Positions 24,208 through 35,073 of a DNA stretch of 46,600 nt are shown piece by piece. The notes beneath the pieces were generated by a model. The model was not told the DNA's origin and did no database searches. It was given only the letters and a program-made list of their open reading frames with translations. Positions within the stretch are counted from its first letter, which is position 1; each line of letters opens with the position of its first letter. The stretch comes from Bondarzewia mesenterica (Eukaryota; Basidiomycota; Agaricomycetes; Russulales; Bondarzewiaceae): positions 1-46,600 of the forward strand of contig SGPL01000249.1 in assembly GCA_004802705.1 (NCBI GenBank), in the 5' to 3' direction. A program made the translations under genes and the position numbers.

Positions 24208-24435
24208 ATGCCATCTTCTTCGTTGGCTGCAGAAGCTGAGCCGCAATTACATGCCAAGCGGTATCAGGACTGCCTCGCATGTCGAGTAATTGGAACCGGA
24301 GCCCTCGGTGCCGTCGGGTTGATCGCCTTGCACCAATCGCGCGCTCACCAGCCGGGCTCGCTCATTGGGAAACGGATTATGGCTGGCGTGGGTGTTCTGT
24401 TCTTGGTGGGAAGTTGCATGCGGGCGACGTTATAG
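24208..24435 (+). CDS. Small DUF4536 / DMAC1-like mitochondrial membrane protein
   Basis: Intronless 75-residue protein. Start chosen at the ATG at 24208 (MPSSSLAAEAEPQL); the longer frame upstream lacks support. It has a CxxC in YQDCLACRVIGTG (residues about 20-32), then hydrophobic segment GALGAVGLIALHQSRA, a short loop, and a second helix GKRIMAGVGVLFLVG. This pattern resembles DUF4536 proteins such as human DMAC1 and yeast Dmo2, which are mitochondrial and linked to respiratory-complex assembly. The match rests on a few short motifs, so the role is tentative. The gene is divergent from the RhoGAP gene. Confidence 0.68.
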   Translation: MPSSSLAAEAEPQLHAKRYQDCLACRVIGTGALGAVGLIALHQSRAHQPGSLIGKRIMAGVGVLFLVGSCMRATL

Positions 24436-25299
24436 TAAGCGTTTCTGAATTCCGACCATCCCTGCGATCTTCTGAAATCGTGCATGGCGACATAGATAGT
24501 TGACACTGGAATGGAGGTACGGATGTGCTAAAGTCGTAGACTGCAGCAAGATGTCATGTCACCCTCGTTGTAGATAATATAGTTTATGGCATTCCCCGCT
24601 CTCATTCCTCTTTCCTGCGTGCATCTGGTTCACTTCGACACTGTTCCTGATGGTTTGTGAGCTTTGTCAACCATTTGCTTCCCCATTTAAACGCAGGCGA
24701 GACTCGAGTGCTATCCTAGCGATAGGCTTACGTGGTGCAGGACGGTCGGAGCCGCTCTCGGCACGATCCAGCTGTTATCCTCCGTTACATATCTCGTCTT
24801 GTTTCGGAGGAGATGTGGTCGATGAAGAATTGAAAGCGATCTACTTAATCGACTGATCATCGGTGTCTTTCAACACCACGTTCGTGCATCCGACCGTTCC
24901 AGCTCATGTCCAGGGTCGAAACTCAAACGCATTGCATGACCAAGGTTATTTTGCAGGAATCTCACACGTTGCTATCTGCCCCAAATCTGCCCATGATGTT
25001 CGATTCGTGCGTCACGTTCAACGATTCCCAAACAATGTTTCTGACGCATGACCTCCAGAGCCTTCGTCTTGTCAGGCTCCCCGGACCAGCTGCTATATCC
25101 TAGTGTTATTCAACCACCAGAGCGCCTGCGGCCACGTGCTCTCGAGATCATCCATGACGCGTAAGTACGCCAACGCGCTGATTCTGCTAGATGTCCCACA
25201 TGGATCCAGACAGTTTTATCTATCGCGAAGCATTATCACCTTTGTAGGCCACATGCTGCGACATGCACTCTCATAGACATCTCGATATCTCCTGGGGCA
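24436..25299. other. Intergenic; upstream of the S1/P1 nuclease gene
   Basis: No gene with family support. Several short plus-strand open frames (24650-24856, 24863-25103) carry no recognisable domain and no consistent splice sites. Confidence 0.45.
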
Positions 25300-25306
25300 T
25301 ATAAAA
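25300..25306 (+). promoter_or_regulatory. TATA box of the S1/P1 nuclease gene
   Basis: TATAAAA, 31-37 bp upstream of the ATG at 25337. The sequence is near consensus and the leader would be very short. Confidence 0.6.
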
Positions 25307-25336
25307 ACCTCTGTAGCATTCAGTCTAACGGCAATC

Positions 25337-27009
25337 ATGAGAACCATTTTGCAGCTTTCTCTTGCGATTGCTCTCAGCGTTCCTCCGCAAGTCTCTGCGT
25401 GGGGGAACCTGGGCCATGAATCCGTTGGGTGTGTGATTTGTGGTTGCCCCTCGCTCGTGCTCGCTGATAGAATGCAAATTACAGATACGTCGCAATGCAG
25501 TTCCTCAGCTCCAACGCTTTGTCGTTTGTCCAGAGCTCGCTCGGATCTACTTATGACGAATCGCTTGGCGTAGCTGCTACAGTAATGCACAATAAGTATT
25601 TATGTTCCTTACAGCTGTGTTGACGCTTCGTGTAGTGGGCCGACAGCGTACGCTCCCAAACTGCGTATAAATTCTCGGCTCCGTACCATTTCATTGATGC
25701 TGAAGGTGCGCTCATTACGAAAATGCTTAAACATTTTGTTTTTCATAATCCATCTCATCAACCTCGATGAACCAACAGATGACCCCCTTGACGGCTCGTG
25801 CTCCGTATCTCTTTCCCGAGATTGCGGCTCCTCCGGCTGTATTTGTACGATGCTGACACCTCTCCTCCCCCCTATTCCTGCTCGCTGACTAGTTTGTTTG
25901 AGCAGTATCTGCGATACAGAACTATACTGCTCGGGTTCAGGAAAACGTGAGACTTCATTTCTGGCTGCTTTCGAGACATTTACCTCGCTAATGCATGGGT
26001 TACGCTGTCATTCAGAAGTCTGAACGCTAGCCAACGCCAGGAGGCTCTCAAGTTTATCAGTGAGCCTTTGAACCTTCGCTTCCGTCGCCCTTGAAGCTGA
26101 TACAAAATGACTTACATAAATTTAGCTCATGTACGTGGCAAAGTATACCACAACAGGACATTGCAATTGACACTGTATATGCGATCAACAGTTTATCGGT
26201 GACATTGGCCAACCTCTTCATGTCGAGGTTCATTCCGCTGCCTTATTCCTGTTATTAGTCGAATCTGAAATTGTGGATTTGTCCGTTGAAAGGCATACGA
26301 AGTTGGCGGCAATGACATAGATGTGACTTGCAGTGGCAAATCGAGCAATTTGCATTCCGTGTGTTTCTTTCCAGAATCGCTCTTCCAATCCCGAACTGAT
26401 GCATTTTTTGCTTGTAGGTCTGGGGTAAGTATATTGAAACGGATAGGGTTCGATTACACGTACTGACGCTACCACATTCGTTGAAGACACGGGCATACTC
26501 ACTCGTAGTCTCAATGCGAGTTATGACGGCAGCCCACAAACCTATGCTGATGAGTTAGTTACTCGCATCACCGTGCGTCCTTTGGCTTTTTCCTGTTGCT
26601 CGTCATCAGCATCGTTTGACTATTTCATAGTCCGGCGAGTACTCCTCCTTGAAGTCTGGCTGGATTAGCTGCATCTCGACCTCGGCGCTGAGCGGAACAT
26701 CTTGTCCCTTGGTCTGGGCGCAGGAGGCGAATGCATACGATTGTGTATGTCTTCTATCACCTACCTTGCGTCTAAGTTATTTGTAGTTCAAACAATAATA
26801 CTACTTCTAGTCAACTGTCTTCGATTATTCTTCGAACGAAGACCTTTGCACGTCATCATACTATACCATGGCCATCCCGATTGTACGTCCTCTTCCGTGT
26901 ATGCGTTGACAGCTCTTTAATCTCATGGTCTCTGTCCGCGCAGATCGACTTACAGATCGCGAAGCAGGGTTATCGGCTCGCTATCTGGTTGAACACTATA
27001 TTTGATTAA
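25337..27009 (+). CDS. Secreted S1/P1-type nuclease, 14 exons with microexons and a probable +1 break
   Basis: Zinc-dependent nuclease that cleaves single-stranded DNA and RNA and removes 3'-phosphate; secreted. Exons: 25337-25428, 25485-25581, 25636-25705, 25779-25844, 25906-25946, 26016-26059, 26126-26130, 26192-26227, 26293-26358, 26418-26424, 26487-26572, 26631-26744, 26811-26882, 26944-27009 (about 286 residues). A signal peptide (1-21) leaves Trp22 as the mature N-terminus, which with His27 ligates zinc as in P1. Other ligand motifs: TWADSVR, SAPYHFIDAEDD, FITHFIGDIGQPLHVE and LHSVWDTGI. It ends QIAKQGYRLAIWLN. Exons of 5 and 7 nt are needed to join these motifs. The join 25946 to 26016 is one base too long; dropping one A of the run 25942-25945 gives VQETSLNASQRQEAL. 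Confidence 0.95.
25942..25945 (+). other. Probable frame-breaking A run in the S1/P1 nuclease gene
   Basis: Four A just before the donor at 25947. With all four, no GT-AG join to the next exon is in frame. With three, it is. The summed exon length is 862 nt, one more than a multiple of three, which fits one extra base. Confidence 0.65.
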
Positions 27010-28286
27010 CACCCCCCCTGACGCGCGCCAGGGCCAGAAACTCCGTTCTATTGCAGCTGTCCTAGTTACAATGTAACCTGATTCGTTCTTTCATGAAGAC
27101 TTGAACGTCTTCAATTTTGCAGGGCTGTAGAACGACTTGCGTATACTTTCACTGCGAAATGCAGATGTTTAATATTTGCGGTTCAGCTTGTCCTTGGGCA
27201 CATGAGTAGGCCAAGCGAGTGCAGACGCACGGTGGGATCTTTGTTCTTCACCTTTGACCCTCTTCCAATCGGGCCCTATTGAAAAATTCCAACCCAATCG
27301 CATCCTCCACGGCATTTGGTAGACCCCCAGCGGATACGCAGGGCCTCGTGCATTTGCTATCTAAGCATAGAGCTTGTAACGGTGTACGGGTCTTTATGCA
27401 GTCCAGTCCCACAATTGAGTAGCAGAATCCGTTCGCAGACAATTCGCAATTGTTTGTGGGTCTGGGACCCTGGTCAGACACATGAGCATTCTGAGGGGAG
27501 GATGGTTAAATCATATAGTGAATTGTCTAGTCGTATCGGATACATTGATGTCGCTGTGAACTTCCGTGCCAATGGAGATATGAACTTGACATATGTATAG
27601 CGCATGCCATCGATGCTACAAAGACGGAGATCAACGTTACTCTACATTAGTGTTACATATGCAGTACTGGAGCAAAGTATAATTGCCCGACATCACTTGT
27701 TTCAGCGCTGCAGTGCATTTGGGGGGTGCCAACTGCAAGGAGTTAGCTGCCAGTGGATGAGCGCACAACACGCTCCTCGGATAGTCAAGTTGTTGAAATG
27801 GACGGAGCCTGGCGTTGCCAACCATGCGGGCATTGCGGTGGTAAAGCTCCGATCCCGGAAGTTTACATGGATACTAAAACTGTGACGTGTGCATGGACCG
27901 TTGGATTGGAGATAGGATGGACACTGGAGGACAAAGTTGGACTCCATGATGACGATACTGTACAGAGTCGAAAAAGAACTTGGCCGTCGTTTATGATGCT
28001 GTACGGCATGCATACATTCCAGAGTACAGAAAGGATAACCATAGGTATTGTAATAGGCCGAAGGACCGAGCGCAGTTGGAGCGAAGCGTCTGTAAAGCGG
28101 CGGGAGGGTCTCGGTTCTCATATTATAAGAAGCCACGTGTCGCTTAATTTATTTATATTGCCTGCTGAAACGAGAAATGAGAGCAGGTCACACGTTTACA
28201 CTTGACCGACAACTCTCTCGACATTATCCCAACGCTCATTTCTCTCTTCTCCTCATCACCCCTCGATTATAATTATTTCTCACCCC
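27010..28286. other. Intergenic region of about 1.3 kb
   Basis: Both neighbours run on the plus strand. Overlapping open frames at 27702-28136 (-) and 27753-28205 (+) are the longest here. Neither shows a known domain, signal peptide or matching intron, so I leave them out. The 60 bp before 28287 are pyrimidine-rich (TCTCTCTTCTCCTCATCACC-like), a plausible leader of the guanylyltransferase gene. Confidence 0.45.
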
Positions 28287-30663
28287 ATGTCGCAAGTTCC
28301 TCCTATCTCTGGGCAGGCCCCAGCTCTTGACTTCATCGGCGGTGTTACACCCGGTGTTGAGGCCATGTTCAAGCAGATCATGGATGCCGTACAGAAATCG
28401 GTGCGTGTATTTGCAGAACCAACGCCGAGTGGCCTTCAAATCTATGGAACTGATTCATGTGTTCACTCATGAACTAGCACACTGAGATGGCTGAACTCCG
28501 CCATGAATGTACAGAGCTCAGACATGCAAATGCTAGTCTCGAGCGCCAGATTCGGGAGGGCCTTCAGGTGAGCTGCATCACATTTTCGCTACCCTTTGAG
28601 ACGTTCTCGCAAGGTCTCGATTTCTTGCCATGCGGGGCGCCTCATGTTTCTTGTGCCTGCCAGCAAATTTGCTCCGTCCGCAGTCTATTCGGAGATTTGC
28701 TGCGACATCTCCACGAAGTCTGCATAGTTTCCTGGACTGCTCGAGACCGAGTGCATCCTTGTTAAAGATCTCATTAATATCTCCGACTTGCTTTTTGCTC
28801 TGGATCTCGAGTAGTCTCAAGATGACTCAACCATATGACAATGTCTTCGTTTGAAACCAACTCTTGGTCGATGTCATTTAGTCGCCGAGGTCAGCAGGAC
28901 TTGTGGGTTTATTAACAATCCTGCATATTCTCTCATCGCTAGTGGTCGACTACTACACATTGAACTGCATCTAGATAACAAAGATCTACATCAGTCGCGA
29001 CCAAGCGCCTTTCCGTGTGGTTACTTGCCACAATATTCCACCCATGTCGCAGTCGCAGTCGTCGTTTTAGTTGTCATTTGCCTGTCAAGTAGCTGTGAGA
29101 TGAGAACAGGCGAAGTGGCGACGTCTTCTCTCTCAACCTATCTTTAGTCTGCGTTTATTTCCCCTTCCTTATGAAGGATGGTGTCGCGACTGCAAACAAT
29201 TTACTGATTTATTTGTATTCTCCCCATCATTTGACTGTACTGACCCATCGGATTGTAGAACCATAATGGTAATGGTCGTACACCTGGCTTCATGACTCCT
29301 GCGCCTGGCTCGCCTCAGTTACGTGCCAAATCCCCCTTTCTCTCTCCAAGTTCCATCCCTGCCTTAGCTGTCCCTCCCTCCCTCTATGTACCTTCTCCTC
29401 TTGGTGACCACTCCCTTTCTTCCTTCCCCTTCGGCCCCATCCGCGAGATTCCCGGCTTTTACGTCGTCATTCCGGCTGGTGGAGCCGGCACACGTCTCTG
29501 GCCACTCTCTCGCGAAAACCATCCTAAGTTTCTTCTGGATCTGACCCTCAAAGGTCGCAGTCTCATTCAAGCCACCTGGGACCGTCTCCTCCCCCTTTCC
29601 AAGCGCTTCCCGCACAACTGTCGTCGCCGGCACAGCACACATGAAGAGCATCACCGAACAGCTTCCTGACTTGCTCCCCCACAACCTTTTTTGTGAACCT
29701 GGTCCGAAAGACTCGATGGCCGCCATTGGCCTCGCAGCTGCCATCCTCGCGCGCCGTGACCCGAATGCCGTAATAGGCAGTTTCGCAGCTGACCATATGA
29801 TCTCTGGTGACGATGCATTCTTGTCTGCTGTCTCGGAGGCGGTGGAAGTAGCAAAGAAGGATTACCTCGTGACGATCGGTATTGCGCCATCGCACCCATC
29901 CACCGGGTTTGGGTACGTTCGTTTGGGCGAAAAGTTGGATATCATGGAGGCGCCCAACGCCAGGCTCGTATCAAGTTTTAAAGAGAAGCCGGATGCGCGT
30001 ACAGCGGCTGCGTACATAGCGACTGGAAACTACAGATGGAACGCGGGTATGTTCGTCACGAAGGCGACGTTCTTGATGCAGCTGCTAGAGCAGTATAAGC
30101 CCGAGCTTGCGGAGGGTTTGAAGAAAGTCGCGGCTGCATGGGATGATGAATTTATAAGGACTAAGACCCTTGACGAAGTTTGGCCGACTTTGGAGAAGAT
30201 CGCCATTGACCACGCTGTTGCCGAGCCGGCATCGATGGAGGGCCGTGTCGCTGTCGTGCCTGCTACATTCGGTACGTGTATTTCAACAACTTGTGCGATT
30301 TGTATTCATCGTGTCGTGCACACAGGTTGGGATGATGTCGGAGACTTCTCATCTCTAGCTGACCTCCTTCCGGCGGAAGCCAACCAACCTCGTATCTTGG
30401 GAGATAGCGGACTCGGTGATTGCTCTCGCTCCCCATTTTGTTCATCGGAAGCTGATTCTGGGCATGCAACAGTACTCACGGAGCAAGTTGCTGGTGGTAT
30501 CGTTGTCCCTGGATCGGGCCGTTTGGTAGCTTGCCTTGGGGTCGACGATCTCGTTATCGTTGACATGCCCGACACGCTCCTCGTGACGACACGCGCGCGG
30601 TCGCAGGAGGTAAAGAGGCTCGTGAAGAGGTGCAAGGAAGCCGGCTGGAAGTCGTTGCTCTGA
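28287..30663 (+). CDS. Bacterial-type mannose-1-phosphate guanylyltransferase with coiled-coil N-terminus, with a +1 frame break
   Basis: Makes GDP-mannose from mannose-1-phosphate and GTP. Exons: 28287-28400, 28478-28567, 29259-30271 and 30326-30663, about 517 residues. Residues 1-68 form an added N-terminus ([12 protein letters not shown], then [20 protein letters not shown], a likely coiled coil). A Pro/Ser linker follows (about 69-130). The nucleotidyltransferase domain starts at about 135 with [17 protein letters not shown], followed by [38 protein letters not shown] and FGWDDVGDF. The C-terminal part has [19 protein letters not shown]. This is the ManC/actinobacterial-like type, not the usual fungal Psa1/Vig9 enzyme. 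The frame breaks near 29591-29602; deleting one base (C5 run or AA) restores [13 protein letters not shown]. The 691-nt intron is very long for this genome. Confidence 0.9.
28568..29258 (+). other. Long intron (691 nt) between coiled coil and catalytic part
   Basis: Donor GTGAGC, acceptor TTGTAG; phase 0 at both ends. It is ten times longer than usual here and could hide an alternative exon or an alternative downstream promoter. I found no coding motif or inverted repeat in it. Confidence 0.6.
29591..29602 (+). other. Frame break in the guanylyltransferase gene
   Basis: The conserved domain switches frame here by one surplus base. A C5 run (29591-29595) and an AA pair (29601-29602) both lie in this short window. 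Either deletion gives a plausible protein, so the exact base cannot be assigned. Confidence 0.8.
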
Positions 30664-33600
30664 AGTTTCAGAACATGCCGAGTTATCGTCTTGCGCATTC
30701 ATTTTCGGATCAAGTCTGTTGTTGGTTGGGGCAAGATACTGGGGACTTTCCTGGGCAGTGCGAATCCGGTTCTTTCATTCTGCGACATTTCATTTACTAT
30801 TCCTTACAATTAACTTGGATCTGCTACCTTTTCCCTCGTGATCCCGGCCTCCCTTCTCATTACTGTAAGCCTCCTCATCAGTGTTCTAATTAATGGACTT
30901 GTTTAGTGAAGACATACGTGTACACGAGCATCCTAGGCATCGTGTGGCCCTAGTATTGCATCTTAGGTTGATTGGTTCGTCTGCTGGTCGGACTTGCTGC
31001 TACTTACCTATGCCAGCGGATGCCTTGACGGGTAGGTTGATTTTTTACACCGATAAAATTGCGTCCATAACTACTAAGTCACCATTGGCAGGCCCGCCTG
31101 TTCGTTGACCCTTCTGCATCCCTCAAGCTTCAAGCCTTCGGGCCTCAAGGTTCGTCTGTCGGTATCGAGGACTACATAATGAGAAATGGTACGCTGTGTC
31201 AATCTGCATCACTAGCGCAATGTAGTTAAGAGACCCTTGAGTACCTTGAAACACCCGTGTGGGTTGTTTGTTATGGTAAGAGTTGCCAACCAGGCTCGAC
31301 TGAATATGCACTTTCCTCGATCTCGGGATGAATATTCTTCGCTTCCCAAGAACCCTCTCTTGAAGTGGGAGGCCCAAAATGCTCCCGAACGACAGTATGA
31401 TGCTCCCACACTGCCCCCGAAATGGCATCCCTATCCGAAGGCGCTAGAGCGGACAAGGTAAAACGTCGATGGGGCACTGGCATTTGATCAATCTCCCTCC
31501 GTGTTTCTGCAGCGCGTTGTGGCATTGCCGAGTCCGAGCCTTGTTCCCGACCGCTATCGCTCATGTGATCAACTGAATCTCGAATCTTGTCATCTCCGTC
31601 GATGGGCGTCGCCTTGGATGTTGGCCACGGTAAAGATTCCGCCTGCAACGATGGAGCCCCCGATGGGATCAACCCGTCAGTGAGAAGTGTGCGATGGCAA
31701 AGAGTTGTGACGCACAGTATTCCAAAGGCTCTGGAATTCGCTCAGAACTTTGTGGGACGTAGAATAGCGTAGCTCGGTCAAGAGAAGCAATCTTGCCCCA
31801 GCTTCCGACTGATCTATAGTCGAGACGATCGGCGTCGGTTCCGGCTTTGTTGGTTTCCTACCGACGGATCATGTTTCCGTGGATGAGTGGTGAAATGATG
31901 ATGAGCAAGAAATAATTTCTGTCACCTCCGATGTATTATGAATTGCGAGACAAAGTACACAAGGTTCAGCAAACTCAACAGTAACACCCCGACGAGATAT
32001 AGGGAAGAACAAGGGCATGACAGAGTTATAACGACCGGGATATCGACATTGATGGGCATGGCAGACTTAGACCAAGACGAGATGATGGGGCATGTAGCAG
32101 GAAATGTGATACACTGCCATAAAAATGGTTGATCTCATCGTCCTGTCGCTTTGTGGCAAGGACGCGGGTGTGTATGGATGCCACCATGCAGACACATGGT
32201 GGCACGACTTGAAGGCCTCGCTGCTTGAAGCGCTGAGGGCTGAGGGTACTTACTCATTTCGTCCCACAAGCGTGGTTTTTATGATAAGACCGTCTACTAC
32301 TCGGATTAATTCAGATCTAGTCAGGATATTCCCGTTAGCAGTCAACGGCCTTCCATCTGCATCTGGAGGCCAAAGTGCGTAAAGACCAGCAGACCAAAAC
32401 AACGTACCTTAAGCGGACAATTGATTGGTAGCTCATAGAACTTTCGTTGAGGTGGAACGTTTGGCACCGGTAGACTCACTTCGGTTAAGCGGATTTTGTA
32501 CGTTCAAGGTGCAGGGCCAGACTTGGTGAGAGCGGGCGGCTATTATCTGGAGAAACAGGGATGAACAGATCTCATAGGCCGCAGAAACACTTGTTCACCT
32601 AGGGTCTATGTCAGGCGACGACAGACTTTTTTTTTTCACACGGAATGACTGGAATTTGTGATTGTCGGTTTCAGCTTCGCTTTCACTGTCCAGCGTTGCA
32701 GCACCACGATCCTCACGCTGGATGTGATGATATTAAGTAGTATCAGCGCGGTAATCACATCGGTGACTTCATCGAGCAGAAATGCCTATTTCAAAAGCAA
32801 GATAAGCAAAGACTTGTCGGCGAGTGCGAAAGACAGCGCCGATAAATTCTAAAAAATGACAGGTTTAGTTACCTGCTTGTGAAGTCGAGGTGGGCCAGCT
32901 GCTGTTGCTGCTGGTAAAATACCGGCCGTCAACGTTTCAACCTCATGGAGGTGATGTAACAGCTCGGCATCGATGCCCTGAAAGTTCTCCTTAGTCTCAG
33001 AATGATCGAGTTGGATGGTCAACTGACGGTACAATGCAGAATATTCTTACGGCCAATCGCGTACCCCTGGGGATGATGCTGATAACAAAACCTAGTCGGT
33101 GTCTTAATAACCAAGATGACCCTTACACGGGCCGTAGCACTCGCATATAGCGCACGGATATCCACGCTCTTTCCCATGGACAGAACCTATTCACCTTACT
33201 TTACTTTTGCGAACCCAATGGACACCACTCTCGTATCTACAGCAAACCCACTGTCCTCCTCGACTTTATTTTGTTCCTCCGCATTTACGTCAAACGACAG
33301 CATCGGAGACAAAAGAGGGAGCAAACGAGGCACCTCCGGCGGTTCATTTTGTCCAGAACACAGGGATTACAAACGATTCCACCGCTGCATACCGTGTCAA
33401 CGACAAGATCACAGCAGAAAATAAACCGGATTGGGTTGAACTCACAACAGACTACAACCATTTGACGTGGGGGAAGCAGCCAGGTGATCGCAACGCTGGA
33501 ATGAGGTCGCTTCCGAAGGGTTAATGTGAGGTTGACGCAGGGTACGGAGAGGACGGTTTAAGTATCAGCACAGGGTCTATTGGATTGGACAAGATTTCCT

Positions 33601-35020
33601 TGGAGCATACGCAGCTTTAGAACAAAAAAAGTAAGAGGATCTAGCAATTTAGGTGAGTGAATGTCCGAGAACTGAATCAACACTCAGGTCGGTGGGCTTT
33701 CGAGATAATCAAGGAGGCCAGTATACACGGAACGGGAACACGGAAGATCGCAATGTGAAGTTGAAAGCTCGAGTGAGTGTCTCCATAGCATACTCGATAA
33801 GTTAGATGTCTCAACGAGCGTAACTCACGGCAGTAAAGGAGGACGGCACCGATCGACGACTCGTGCCCGGGCAAGATGGCGAAGATATCGGGAGTCTCAC
33901 GATTGAAGCCTCAAACGAGACGCGATTACAACAATCATCGCTCTCTGGCTCATATCATGGGATGCTGGAACTAAAATTGAGAGAACACGACGCAACGTTG
34001 CTGCAAGAGTTGCAGACCTGTGCGTTGTCTCCGCCATCCTCGTTTGACCATGGAGCGGCATAGACTGGTTGAAAGTTGCGACGATAAGAGTCACAGAGAC
34101 GAGACCGAAGGAAGACAAAAGAAGAACCAGAGAGGGCAGGAGACAGGTACCCAACCGTCGTCTAAGCGTTCGGGGATCTGTGAACGTGTTCCCAATGTGA
34201 CATGGACAACGGTTTCGAACGAACTCCACACGGAGGCTCTGAGGGCATTTCAATCTACCAGGGAACAAGAATGCCAGAAAACTCACAGCTGAACTGATCA
34301 TGCAGTTACGCATACTACATAACGCACACCGGTTTGCGCGAAAAAGGGATGCATATTCTCGGGTGTCGTGATTATCGAGATAACAGACCGTGAGGAGGCT
34401 CTCAGACTGCCAATATTATTGTAGTTATCCAATAGTGAATCGTGGTCGTGAGCTTGAAAACCCAGAACTTCAGAAAAAACCCAGAGGAAGTTAGTCTCCT
34501 TTGCAGACCTCACACAGAAGACATAAGAGGGAGTAAAGTTCAGGTAAAGTTGAAAAAACAATTCGTAGTCTGGAACGCCCAATGCGAGCACTGAGCCCCC
34601 CGACACTATGTATAGCTTTACGCTATTGGCTGTTTCTGTCTGAAGTTAAGTACCGTACCCCTTTGGTCTCATTTGGTACCCTTTCACTTTGCTTTCACTC
34701 GTTACTTCTTGTCCTGCTTTGCCAATTTGCGAACGAAGACGCTTTCTTCCAAGGTTTCTTGGACATATGTGATTACTCAGGAAGGATTTCGATTCCAATT
34801 CAACTCGTCATAAGACGCCTTTACTAGGTAGGAGGTCGAAAGAAGCCCTACTTATGTACGATACGGTGCGTCGCACAGACAGCTCAGACTCATGTAAAAT
34901 CTCCCGCCAACTCTTACGGAGCGCAGGAGGGTCGGGCCGCCATATGTGCAGCACCGGCCCTGTCAGGAACTACACGAAACATCCGCGAGGTCACGATGTC
35001 GTGGTTTCACCCGCTCCTCC
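30664..35020. other. 4.4-kb region without an identifiable gene
   Basis: No family recognised on either strand. Two minus-strand patches look coding-like. One is 31271-31672, a 133-residue acidic/Ser-rich frame reminiscent of a receptor tail. The other is 32871-33034, reading ENFQGIDAELLHHLHEVE then LTAGILPAATAAG, and ending at GTAACT. A further hydrophobic minus-strand stretch (SLVLLLSSFGLVSVTLIVA) lies near 34080-34135. They might be exons of one membrane-protein gene, but I could not connect them with consistent phases. A 10-bp stem / 6-nt loop hairpin sits at 32179-32204. Confidence 0.4.
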
Positions 35021-35029
35021 TATATATAA
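35021..35029 (+). promoter_or_regulatory. TATA box of the GH79 gene
   Basis: TATATATAA, about 45-53 bp upstream of the ATG at 35074, followed by a C/T-rich leader. Confidence 0.6.
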
Positions 35030-35073
35030 CCAACTATCTGCAGACCGTATCCCCCCGCTTCCGTTTCCCACCT

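Noticed and set aside
27702..28205. Overlapping frames of 144 (-) and 150 (+) residues
   Set aside because: They oppose each other, have no recognisable motif, signal peptide or introns, and lie in an intergenic region.
33207..33524. 105-residue plus-strand frame with a coding-like C-terminal half
   Set aside because: The start lacks support, no family is recognised and no splice sites link it to other exons.
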